Source of the DNA: an uncultured Bacteroidales bacterium
GTDB lineage: Bacteria; Bacteroidota; Bacteroidia; Bacteroidales; WCHB1-69
NCBI GenBank assembly: GCA_946409645.1
Contig: CAMJXE010000003.1
Coordinates: 19,721 to 83,720, forward strand
Length of the DNA stretch: 64,000 bases
Reading direction: 5' to 3'
A program made the translations under genes and the position numbers. The notes below the pieces were generated by a model. That model was not told where the DNA came from and did not search any database. It saw nothing but the letters and a program-made list of their open reading frames with translations. Of the stretch, positions 1 through 9,462 are shown piece by piece (within the stretch, counting starts at the first letter, position 1; every line of letters starts with the position of its first letter).

Positions 1-274
1 CTTTGCCACCTTTGGAGATGCTGGTCGCATGTCAAGCCTCTTCAGAAACAATGATAGACAAGGCTTTGCGTTTAGGGTTGGTAAGGCGACATTTCCCACG
101 AGGGAAGAAGTCGACAACTATTGATATACCGTTTTTCGCAACGGATCAAGTGGTGTGGAGTTGTTCCACATCACTTTTTTTGTGCAATTTCCGCCCTTTT
201 CATGACATCAAATGCAGAGACAACAACGAGGATTATAGCTATTCCATTATAAAAACCAAATAAATTAAAGAAAT

Positions 275-1966
275 ATGAAAGTAACAGACATTCTATTGAT
301 TATCATTAATTTCGCGGGTTCGTTGGCGCTTTTTCTCTTCGCCATGAAAGTAATGAGCGAAGGACTTCAAAAGGCGGCGGGAAGCCGCATGCGGTCGGTG
401 TTGGGCCGAATTACGGGCAGGCCGTTGAGCGGCATCTTTACCGGAATGGCAGTGACGGCGGCCATACAGTCGTCGAGTGCCACCACGGTGATGGTTGTGA
501 GCTTCGTCAATGCCGGTCTGTTGTCATTGAGCAGTGCGGTGGCAGTCATCATGGGCGCTAACATTGGCACCACAGTCACCGCTTGGATTATCACACTGTT
601 GGGACTTGGGGAAAGCTCTGGTTACTTCAGCTTGCCCCTCTTCATTGCCGCTGCCAGCCTTTTGTTCTTGTTCAGGAAACATGACAAGATGAAATCAGTG
701 GGGCAAACGATTATTGGGCTGTCGTTGCTGTTGGTAGGCATGTCGTTTCTGAAGGAAGCCATGCCCAATTTGGGAGATTATCCCTCGCTTCTGCACGGAA
801 TTGCCTCCTTGGGTGACCATGGGTTCTGGTCGGTGATGCTTTTCGTGCTCATCGGAGCCGCTCTCACCTGTCTGGTACAGGCATCGGCGGCCACGATGGC
901 CATCACCCTGTTGATGCTCCATAACGGTTGGATAGGTCTTGACATGGCTGTGGCGTTGGTGATGGGCGAAAACATCGGAACAACCATCACTGCAAACATC
1001 GCCGCAATGGTGGCCGGGACAGCTGGAAAACGCGCTGCCAAAGCCCACCTGGTGTTCAACGTCATCGGTGTTTTGCTGACCCTGATACTTTTCCGCCCCG
1101 TTTTGTCGTTAGTGCAATTTGTATTCCCGACCAATGCACCGATGGCACTTTCTTTCTTCCACACCCTGTTCAACGTCATGAATGTCGGAATACAGTCATG
1201 GTTCATACCGCAAATCGTGAAAATAGTAACCTTTATGGTGCCTGAAAAAGCGGAGGATTCCGACAGCAACGACTACAAACTGACCTATATCAGCCGCGGC
1301 CCTGTCAGCACGGCAGAACTCAATCTGCAAAATGCCAAACATGAGATTAAGCTTTTCTCGAAGCAGGTGCTGTGCATGTATGCCATGTTACCCGAACTAC
1401 GGAAAGTGAAAAATACCGAAGAGATGGATGCTGCTGTGGGGCGTATAGAACGTTATGAACAGCTGACTGACCGCATGGATATGGAGTTGACAAGGTTTCT
1501 CGTCGCTGTTGGCGGTGCCGGCATCAGTGACAGCGGTTCAGAACGCATTGGTTCGATGATACGGATCAGCGACAATTTGGAGAGCATTGGGGATAGCATT
1601 TTGCAGATCGCCCTGACCAGAAAGAACAAATACGCCGACGCAGTGCATTTCAGCGACACACAAAACGCCCGTTTGGCTGAAATGAGCGATCTGGTGGAAA
1701 AGGCACTTCTGGTCATGGACGACAACCTTGCCGAATACGACCGTACCGACCAGGTGACGAAGGAGGGCATTCAAGCCGCAGAGGACGCCGAAAGAGAAGT
1801 TAATGCCTGTCGCGACCGTCTCCGTGTCAATCACATTGAAGCGCTCAAGCAAGGAAAATATGGCTACGACATAGGGAACGCCTACAGTAGCCTTTTCGCC
1901 CAATACGAAAAATTGGCTGACTTCATCATAAATGTCAGTGAGGCCGCCGTCTGCCGTGGGCTTTAG
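275..1966 (+). CDS. Na/Pi cotransporter family protein with PhoU-like C-terminal domain
   Basis: 563 aa; duplicated QSSSATT / QASAAT motifs and GANIGTT / GENIGTT repeats typical of NptA/PNaS family; helical C-terminal PhoU-like region. Confidence 0.9.
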   Translation: MKVTDILLIIINFAGSLALFLFAMKVMSEGLQKAAGSRMRSVLGRITGRPLSGIFTGMAVTAAIQSSSATTVMVVSFVNAGLLSLSSAVAVIMGANIGTTVTAWIITLLGLGESSGYFSLPLFIAAASLLFLFRKHDKMKSVGQTIIGLSLLLVGMSFLKEAMPNLGDYPSLLHGIASLGDHGFWSVMLFVLIGAALTCLVQASAATMAITLLMLHNGWIGLDMAVALVMGENIGTTITANIAAMVAGTAGKRAAKAHLVFNVIGVLLTLILFRPVLSLVQFVFPTNAPMALSFFHTLFNVMNVGIQSWFIPQIVKIVTFMVPEKAEDSDSNDYKLTYISRGPVSTAELNLQNAKHEIKLFSKQVLCMYAMLPELRKVKNTEEMDAAVGRIERYEQLTDRMDMELTRFLVAVGGAGISDSGSERIGSMIRISDNLESIGDSILQIALTRKNKYADAVHFSDTQNARLAEMSDLVEKALLVMDDNLAEYDRTDQVTKEGIQAAEDAEREVNACRDRLRVNHIEALKQGKYGYDIGNAYSSLFAQYEKLADFIINVSEAAVCRGL

Positions 1967-2048
1967 GAGCTAAAAAAATGTATTTTTGCCGCCTGATTTT
2001 CGTTCACTATTCACTATTCTCAAGTTTCAATAACCAATAATCATTCAA

Positions 2049-3395
2049 ATGAAAATCATCAACATCTGTGTCAACTTAGTGCAAAAATATCTACCGGAGC
2101 CGTTTGTGCTGGCCATTTTGCTTACGATAATAGCTGCGCTCACCGCCATGCCGGTGTGTCATCAGACTCCAGTGGAGGTCATCGAACATTGGGGCAATGG
2201 TGTGTGGGGGCTGTTAGCTTTCTCCATGCAGATGTCGCTGATTTTGGTCTGCGGCGCGACCTTCGCTGGTGCACCCGCCATCAAGAAGGGCATCCGTAAG
2301 ATTGCTGCGCTTCCGAAGACGCCTGCGTCCGCCATCGCCACGGTGACGTTAGTGTCGGCCATCGCATGTTGGATCAACTGGGGGTTCGGGCTCATCGTGG
2401 GAGTCATCCTCGCCAAGGAGATCGCCCGCGACTGCAAAGGCGTGGACTACAGACTTTTGATCGCTTCCGCCTACAGTGGTTTTGTGGTGTGGCATGCCGG
2501 ACTTTCCGGTTCCATCCCGCTGACCATGGCCACCGCTGGCGAAGCGCTCACCAAGGCCACCAACGGTGCGCTTGCCGAGCCGGTGAGTGTCTCCGCCACG
2601 CTCTTCGCGCCGCAGAACCTCGTCATCGTGCTGCTTGTCATCATCGCCATCACGGTGGTTAATACATTGATGCACCCAAAAGACGAGCATGTGGTCACGG
2701 TGGACCCGCAGCTGCTTTACGAGCCCGAGGAAGTACCCACGAAAGAGGACAGTTCTCCGGCAGCCAAGTTAGAGCAGAGTTACCTTATCTCAGGGATAGT
2801 TGCGTTGTTAGGATTTAGTTTCTTGGTTATCAAGCTTTTTGTGCGAGGTGGTTCGTTGGATCTCAATGCCGTCATCATGCTGTTCCTGTTTACGGGCATT
2901 TTGTTTCACGGGACGCCTTTGCGATATGTCCGCGCTTTCACGAAGTCGGCGGGTAGTGCGGCGGGAATCATCCTGCAGTTTCCGTTTTATGCGGGCATTA
3001 TGGGCATCATCACTGGGGTAGGGGAGTCGGGTATATGTTACGGCACGGTCATCAGTGACGCGTGCATCGGAATCTCCACGCCGACGACGTTCCCGTTGTT
3101 GACGTTCTTGTGTGCGGCGGTGTTGAACCTGTTCGTGCCGTCTGGCGGCGGTCACTGGGCCATCCAGGCGCCGGTGTTTTTTACGGCGGGTGCCGACTTG
3201 GGTGTCGATCCCGGTCTCACGGGCATCGCCATCGCCTGGGGCGACGCGTGGACCAACCTCATCCAGCCCTTCTGGGCGTTGCCCGCGTTGGCTATCGCCA
3301 AGCTCAACGCCAAGGATATCATGGGCTTCTGCCTCATCGATTTGGCAATCACCGGATTGATTATCTGCGGGGGATTGCTGGTGTGGGCGATGTGA
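2049..3395 (+). CDS. Short-chain fatty acid transporter (AtoE-like)
   Basis: 448 aa multi-TM; FVPSGGGHWAIQAP and LIQPFWALP motifs of the AtoE family. Confidence 0.88.
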   Translation: MKIINICVNLVQKYLPEPFVLAILLTIIAALTAMPVCHQTPVEVIEHWGNGVWGLLAFSMQMSLILVCGATFAGAPAIKKGIRKIAALPKTPASAIATVTLVSAIACWINWGFGLIVGVILAKEIARDCKGVDYRLLIASAYSGFVVWHAGLSGSIPLTMATAGEALTKATNGALAEPVSVSATLFAPQNLVIVLLVIIAITVVNTLMHPKDEHVVTVDPQLLYEPEEVPTKEDSSPAAKLEQSYLISGIVALLGFSFLVIKLFVRGGSLDLNAVIMLFLFTGILFHGTPLRYVRAFTKSAGSAAGIILQFPFYAGIMGIITGVGESGICYGTVISDACIGISTPTTFPLLTFLCAAVLNLFVPSGGGHWAIQAPVFFTAGADLGVDPGLTGIAIAWGDAWTNLIQPFWALPALAIAKLNAKDIMGFCLIDLAITGLIICGGLLVWAM

Positions 3396-3479
3396 TCCCG
3401 GAACATAAAACCGTCATATTGAAAAACGGGTATCGACAGTAATGCCGGTACCCGTTCTTTATCAATTTTCAATTATCAA

Positions 3480-4730
3480 TTAGATCAATGAGAACAGTAC
3501 GAACAGCCAGTGGGCGGAGATGCCGGCAATAAGGCCGCCGACGGTGTGGGAAGCGATGGCCTTGGAGATGAGTTTCCGGTATCCGAGAGAGTCCAGCATA
3601 CCAGTGTGCGTGCTCAGGAAGCCACTCCAGCACATGCCCATGGCGGTGAATACCGCGATGGCGTTGCCGTCGATGAGACCGGAGGCGTCGAAGGCGGGCA
3701 CCAGACCGATGGCTGCGCCCACCGCGCCCAACGCTGTGATCGGGAAAGCGATTAGCTCGGGATGCGCGAAACCGAAGAGCCACTTGAAGACAAAGTCGAT
3801 CTTGCCGGCTAACCACGGCAGCAACGGCACACCCTCGTAGGCGGCACCCGTGTAAGTGCCGTTCAAAGATGCACCGAAGGTCACCATCATCACGATGGTG
3901 GAGATGATGAGCACGCCGGGAATGATGGAGAGACCGATCTCCACACCGCTCTTGCCGCCGTCAAGCATGGCGTTCAAAGTGCGCAAAAACGCCCCCTTTT
4001 TTTCCTCCTCCTCTATCTTCATAGCCGCTCCTTCCGTCTCGTTGACCACTTCTTTCAGGGGTTTCTCCTCCACGACGGAGTCTGGCATCGGGGAGTCCAA
4101 TTCGGGATAAGCCTTAAGGGTCAGTTTCTGCATCATGCGCGTGGTGACGATGCTGCCGATGAATGCGCCCGCCAGGCCGATGAGGGCACCGCTTCCGTAG
4201 CCGCGCCCCGTCATGAAGGCGACAACCACAAGTCCCATGCCGAATGAGGTGCCGAAGTTGGTCAGAGAGGCGATTTGGTACTGCTTGAAGTAGCGGCGGA
4301 AAGTCTTGTCTTTCGACAGCGTAATGATGGCCGGGTTGTCGCTCAGGAAGGTCATCACCGCGCCGAGCGAGGCCACGCCGGGAAGGTTGTAGAGCGGCTT
4401 CATCAGTGGCTTCAGCATCTTCTCCAATAACACCACCACGCCGAATTCCACGAACAGCTTGCTGATAGCTCCCGTCATCACTGTGATGGCCATGATGTAG
4501 AACACCGTATCTATCAGTAGTTTATAGGCCGTGTTCATGAAGGTGTTCAGCATGTTCGGCAACGTCATCTTGATGGACAACCCGATGAAGAAGCCAAAGA
4601 ACAGAATCAAGAAGATGATTAACTCGCTACGGCGGTTAAAAGCCCGATACATGTAACGCACCACGTTGTTACGCGACATGCGCGAAACCTGATGCAGGAT
4701 GTTGTTGGTTTTGAAATGGAATATTGGCAT
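3480..4730 (-). CDS. Nucleoside-recognition (Gate) domain-like multi-pass membrane protein
   Basis: 416 aa; LSDNPAIITLSKD and GxSFGMGL TM segments; family call from overall pattern. Confidence 0.65.
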   Translation of the reverse strand: MPIFHFKTNNILHQVSRMSRNNVVRYMYRAFNRRSELIIFLILFFGFFIGLSIKMTLPNMLNTFMNTAYKLLIDTVFYIMAITVMTGAISKLFVEFGVVVLLEKMLKPLMKPLYNLPGVASLGAVMTFLSDNPAIITLSKDKTFRRYFKQYQIASLTNFGTSFGMGLVVVAFMTGRGYGSGALIGLAGAFIGSIVTTRMMQKLTLKAYPELDSPMPDSVVEEKPLKEVVNETEGAAMKIEEEEKKGAFLRTLNAMLDGGKSGVEIGLSIIPGVLIISTIVMMVTFGASLNGTYTGAAYEGVPLLPWLAGKIDFVFKWLFGFAHPELIAFPITALGAVGAAIGLVPAFDASGLIDGNAIAVFTAMGMCWSGFLSTHTGMLDSLGYRKLISKAIASHTVGGLIAGISAHWLFVLFSLI

Positions 4731-4834
4731 GGGGCGGTTTAGGGTTTAAGGTTTGGGGTTTAGGGTAAGATTAAAGGTTTGAAGGTTAATAGGTTAAGAG
4801 TTGTTGTTCTTAGCGAATAGACAAAAGCCGATAG

Positions 4835-6037
4835 CTAATTTTTCAATTTTTCGGGTAAGAATTTCATGAAGTCGAGGCGCCAGGTGACACCGACGTTGGC
4901 GGTGAGTTGCATGTTCTCCCAGTTATAGTCGCCGTCGGTTCTGGGGAAATTGGTCATCGTGCTGTTGGCGACGTATGCGTGTAAGCGCAGGTCGGGATAA
5001 ATGCGCGGACGGTACTCTACACCGAGACCATAAAAGTAGTAGGCCCTGTCGTTGGGCATCATCATGTCCACATCCACGTAGGGGTTGTCATCCATTGTGT
5101 AATAGTAACCGGTGGAATTCTGCTCATAACCGCCTTTTGCAAAAAGGTTCACGCTCGGAGAGACGTGCCAGTCGAGACGGCTTACCAAAGAGAAATCCTG
5201 GAAGAATTTCTTGAAATGGGCGGCACGGTTGACCCAATCGACATAGATGGACCATTTGTCGAATTTCAGCTGGTTGCCTAAGGCGATGTAGTTGATGAAC
5301 TTGCCGCGCTGGTATTCCATCATGTTCACGGAGTAGAGGGTGTGGAACGGACCGTAGTGGCCGGCCCAGTAGAGGTTGTAAGAGAGCAGTCCGGATTTCC
5401 AGGAGTTGGAACCGTATTTCACGTATGGCGAGTTGGCCACTTGGAACGCAATCTTGTTTTTGCCGCTTTTGTCGGTGTACGCGACGGATGCTCCGATGTG
5501 GAAGCAGGCGAACTCACCCCAGTAGTGGGTGTAGTAATAGACGTCGATGGGCGGTGCATCGTATTCAAAACCACCGACATAGAGTGCGTCCTTGCCCAAA
5601 CGGACAGACCATTGGTCATTGAACTTGTATTGGATATAAAGGAAATCGGTGTTGTCGAAAAGTTCCTTATAGCCTTTGACGGGGATAATGCGTTGGCGGA
5701 GGAAGTAGGAGATATGGTCGCCGATCTCACCGCCGAGCAGGAAGTTGAAATAGTCGCCGCGGAAACCGTAGTTGTGTTGCTCCGATTGTCCCGAATTCGG
5801 GATGCCTATCGGAGAAGCGTCAATGGCGGTGGAATGCCATTTGAGGAGGTCATAGTTGTATTCGAAATCCGCGCGCGCCTCCAAATGGAAGGTCGTGAAC
5901 TTGTGCTTGAAGTTCGGTTTCACCTCCTTTTTCTCCTTCTTTTTCTTCTCCTTTTTCGCGCTCTCCTCCTGCGAGATGGCAGAAAACGGCAGAAGAATGC
6001 ACAAAAACAATCCAATTACGGTATATAATTTTCTCAT
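4835..6037 (-). CDS. Outer-membrane beta-barrel / phosphate-selective porin-like protein
   Basis: 400 aa with signal peptide, alternating aromatic beta-strand pattern, RLGKDALYVGGFEYD. Confidence 0.6.
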   Translation of the reverse strand: MRKLYTVIGLFLCILLPFSAISQEESAKKEKKKKEKKEVKPNFKHKFTTFHLEARADFEYNYDLLKWHSTAIDASPIGIPNSGQSEQHNYGFRGDYFNFLLGGEIGDHISYFLRQRIIPVKGYKELFDNTDFLYIQYKFNDQWSVRLGKDALYVGGFEYDAPPIDVYYYTHYWGEFACFHIGASVAYTDKSGKNKIAFQVANSPYVKYGSNSWKSGLLSYNLYWAGHYGPFHTLYSVNMMEYQRGKFINYIALGNQLKFDKWSIYVDWVNRAAHFKKFFQDFSLVSRLDWHVSPSVNLFAKGGYEQNSTGYYYTMDDNPYVDVDMMMPNDRAYYFYGLGVEYRPRIYPDLRLHAYVANSTMTNFPRTDGDYNWENMQLTANVGVTWRLDFMKFLPEKLKN

Positions 6038-6121
6038 TATCTGATATTTATGAATATGTATATTGAAAGTGCAAATGTATATTTTTTACGGATATTAGCA
6101 AATGAAAACACCCCCCTCCCC

Positions 6122-6149
6122 GTAGAGACGTTGCGCGCAACGTCTCTAC
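6122..6149. repeat. 28-bp perfect palindrome GTAGAGACGTTGCGCGCAACGTCTCTAC
   Basis: Read directly; identical copy at 28571-28598. Confidence 0.95.
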
Positions 6150-6383
6150 AACGGAAAACGGAGGGTCGAAGCCCTCCGTTTTCCAATCAACAACAACCAA
6201 TTTTTATATATTAAATCATGACAAATTCTCTCTGATTTTCACGATGCAAAGAAACAATCTTTCACGCACGTGCCCTATCCCCATTTCGCGTGTTTTTTTT
6301 CAAGGGTAATCACTATTTTTGGGGAGAATGGCCGTGAATCGAATTAAATTTATTATCTTTGCCGCGTGAAAAAATAATCAGAA

Positions 6384-7487
6384 ATGTATAATAACGATAA
6401 TCGAATTGTGATCACTCTGGATGCTGGCGGCACCCATTTCCGTTTCTCGGCGATGCGTGGCTGCGAGGCGATTACTGACACTTTTGAGTTGCCCACCCAT
6501 CCCAATGACATCACCCAGCTGTTAGAGGATTTGCGAATGGGCTTCCAGCATATCATTGACCAGTTGCAGGAGAAGCCGGTGGCCATCAGTTTCGCATTTC
6601 CGGGTCCTGCTGACTACCCTAACGGTGTTTTCCCCAGCCGACTCACGAATTTTCCTTGCTTTGAGGGCGGGGTAGCGTTGGGCGACTATCTCAAGTCACA
6701 ATTCGGTCTGCCTGTTTTCATTAACAACGATGCCGACCTTTTCACATACGGTGAGGCGTTGGCGGGCGCGTTGCCGATGTTGAACGAGAAAATACGCAAT
6801 GCCGGTGGTGTGAAAGAGTACCACAATCTTATTGGTTTTATTCTCGGAACAGGCTTTGGTATAGGTATAACTTCTCATAATCAGATGTTTATGGGAGATA
6901 ATTGTTGCTCGGAAATTTACTGTACACCCAGCAAATGGGGACAGGATTTGATTGCGGAGGAGGGTATATCTCTCCGCGCTGTTTTACGTTACTACCGCGA
7001 ACTTGCCAAGGATGGGAAAGCAACAGAATATACGGATTCATACGACATTTACCGCATCGCGGACGGTGAACTTGCAGGCGATCAGGAAGCAGCGAAGAAT
7101 GCCTTCGCACGCTTCGGCGAAGCAGCCGGCTACTCCATCGCTTACGCTGCCTGTATGTTGGACGGCATCATCGTCTTGGGCGGCGGGGTCAGCAAGGCTG
7201 CGAAATTCTACTTGCCAGCCTTGCTCCAGGAGGTGCGCACTACCATGCACACCCTCAACGGAAACACACTGCCGCGCGTGCCGTCCTTCATCTATAACCT
7301 TGAAGATCCTGACGAATTCGAGCAGTTCCTGAAGGGACAGACGAAGGAAATTGAAGTCTATGGCACAGGCAAACGCCTCCGCATTGACACGCAGAAACGA
7401 CTGGGCATCACGTTATCGCAGCTCGGCACTTCCCGCGCTACCGCCATCGGTGCCTACTGCTTCGCACTCCACGCGTTAGATAATTAG
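6384..7487 (+). CDS. ROK family sugar kinase-like protein
   Basis: TLDAGGTHFRFS, FPGPAD, NNDADL, ILGTGFGIGI motifs. Confidence 0.85.
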   Translation: MYNNDNRIVITLDAGGTHFRFSAMRGCEAITDTFELPTHPNDITQLLEDLRMGFQHIIDQLQEKPVAISFAFPGPADYPNGVFPSRLTNFPCFEGGVALGDYLKSQFGLPVFINNDADLFTYGEALAGALPMLNEKIRNAGGVKEYHNLIGFILGTGFGIGITSHNQMFMGDNCCSEIYCTPSKWGQDLIAEEGISLRAVLRYYRELAKDGKATEYTDSYDIYRIADGELAGDQEAAKNAFARFGEAAGYSIAYAACMLDGIIVLGGGVSKAAKFYLPALLQEVRTTMHTLNGNTLPRVPSFIYNLEDPDEFEQFLKGQTKEIEVYGTGKRLRIDTQKRLGITLSQLGTSRATAIGAYCFALHALDN

Positions 7488-7631
7488 CAATTGATAATTG
7501 ATAATTATTGGGGTAGTACAGTTCTCTCCCTCAAACCTTTACCCTTTACCCTTAAACCTTAAACCTTTACCCTTAAACCTTAAACTTCTAACCTCCTAAC
7601 CGATTAATAATAATAACCAAATATCACCAAT

Positions 7632-9353
7632 ATGACAAAAGACTTAACCCAGCAGTACATCGACGCATGGTTGAATGGAAACTATGACGAGGATGTAAAG
7701 AAGGAAATTAGGAAAATGCAAATGAATGACCCGGAGGCTTTGTCGGATGCTTTCTACAGAACCCTTGAGTTCGGTACCGGTGGTCTGCGCGGCATCTTAG
7801 GTGTCGGTACCAACCGCATGAACAAATACACGGTGGGCTTTGCCACCCAAGGTTTAGCCAACTACCTGATAAAGTGTTTCAGCAAGAATATCAAGGTGGC
7901 CATCTCCTTCGATTCGCGCAATTTCAGCACGGAATTTGCCCAGATTGCAGCTAACATATTGGCAGCCAACGAAATTCAAGTGTATCTCTTCGATTCGTTG
8001 CGCCCCACGCCGGAGCTTTCGTTCGCAGTACGCCATCTACAGTGCAACGCAGGCATTATGATTACCGCTTCCCATAACCCAAAAGAGTACAATGGATACA
8101 AGGTCTATTGGAATGACGGAGGTCAGTTGGTGCCTCCGCATGACAAAAACGTCATCGCTGAGGTCAACAAGATCAAGGAGGTGGATCAAGTGAAGTGGGA
8201 CGGCCGTCCTGATTTGATTCGCTCCATCGGTAAAGACATCGACAATGTATATTTGACGATGATTCGTCGTCTCTCGTTGCATCCTGAAGCTGTTGCCGAG
8301 GCGAAACAATTCTCGATCGTCTATACACCGCTGCATGGCACCGGCATTTCTGTGGTGCCGCAAGCCCTTTCTGATTTTGGATTTAAAAATGTGCATATTG
8401 TCGAAGAACAGGCTGTTACAGACGGAAACTTTCCGACAGTGAAATCTCCGAATCCAGAAGAACATGCCGCTTTGGAGTTGGCGATCAAGAAGGCCAAGAA
8501 GGTCAAGGCGGATATCGTTTTGGCCACAGACCCCGATGCCGATCGCGTGGGTATCGCTGTTCGCCGTGAAGATGGTGAATATCAGTTGTTTAACGGCAAT
8601 CAAACAGCAACGCTGTTGTTCCATTATATGCTCTCTCAGTCGAACATCAGTTTGGAAAACAACCTCTTTGTGGTGAAGACTATCGTCACGACCGACTTGA
8701 TTGATCAGATTGCTACAGACTACAATGTCGAGTGTTTCAATGTGCTGACCGGTTTCAAGTATATTGCCGAGAAGATTCGAGAGAACGAAGGCAAGAAGCA
8801 GTTCCTCGTGGGCGGCGAGGAGAGTTATGGATACCTTGTGGGCGATTTTGTACGCGATAAGGATGCCGTTTCCGCATGCTGTCTCATTGCCGAGATGGCT
8901 GCATATTACAAGACGGAGTTCAATAAGAGCCTTATCGATCAGTTAGGCGACCTCTATCGTCAGTACCAGTATTACAAAGAAGACATGGTTTCGCTGACAG
9001 AGCCTGGCGAGGCTGGTATGCAGGCTATTCAGCAGCGCATGAGCGACCTTCGCGAACAATTCCCGAGAGAACTGGGTGGTCAGCAGGTTGTCAGGGTCCA
9101 CGATTACAAGACCCAACATACCTGTAACATGATTTCCACTACCGACGACCGAATCGAGTTACCAGTCTCCAATGTGTTGCAGTTCCTTACAGCCGACGGC
9201 AGCAAAGTGACTGTACGCCCGTCTGGCACGGAACCCAAGATCAAGTTCTATTTCAGCGTGTGTGAAGCGATGGAACCCGAGCAGACCCTCGAAGAGGTGG
9301 ACAAAATCTTGAAAGAGCGCATTGAAGCGTTGAAAAAGGACTTGGGTCTTTGA
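7632..9353 (+). CDS. Phospho-sugar mutase (phosphoglucomutase/phosphomannomutase)
   Basis: TASHNPKEYNGYKVYW active site, DPDADRVGIAV metal site, GGEESYGY, RPSGTEPKIKFY. Confidence 0.95.
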   Translation: MTKDLTQQYIDAWLNGNYDEDVKKEIRKMQMNDPEALSDAFYRTLEFGTGGLRGILGVGTNRMNKYTVGFATQGLANYLIKCFSKNIKVAISFDSRNFSTEFAQIAANILAANEIQVYLFDSLRPTPELSFAVRHLQCNAGIMITASHNPKEYNGYKVYWNDGGQLVPPHDKNVIAEVNKIKEVDQVKWDGRPDLIRSIGKDIDNVYLTMIRRLSLHPEAVAEAKQFSIVYTPLHGTGISVVPQALSDFGFKNVHIVEEQAVTDGNFPTVKSPNPEEHAALELAIKKAKKVKADIVLATDPDADRVGIAVRREDGEYQLFNGNQTATLLFHYMLSQSNISLENNLFVVKTIVTTDLIDQIATDYNVECFNVLTGFKYIAEKIRENEGKKQFLVGGEESYGYLVGDFVRDKDAVSACCLIAEMAAYYKTEFNKSLIDQLGDLYRQYQYYKEDMVSLTEPGEAGMQAIQQRMSDLREQFPRELGGQQVVRVHDYKTQHTCNMISTTDDRIELPVSNVLQFLTADGSKVTVRPSGTEPKIKFYFSVCEAMEPEQTLEEVDKILKERIEALKKDLGL

Positions 9354-9462
9354 TAATTCAGAATTCAGAATTCAGAATTCAGAATGGCTATTGTAGAAAT
9401 GCAATCATAGCGTCTCTACAATCAACCTTTAACCTTTAACCGTTAAACCTTAAACTAATAAT

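Noticed and set aside
3-263. 86-aa ORF at window start
   Set aside because: No recognisable family and truncated context; not supportable.
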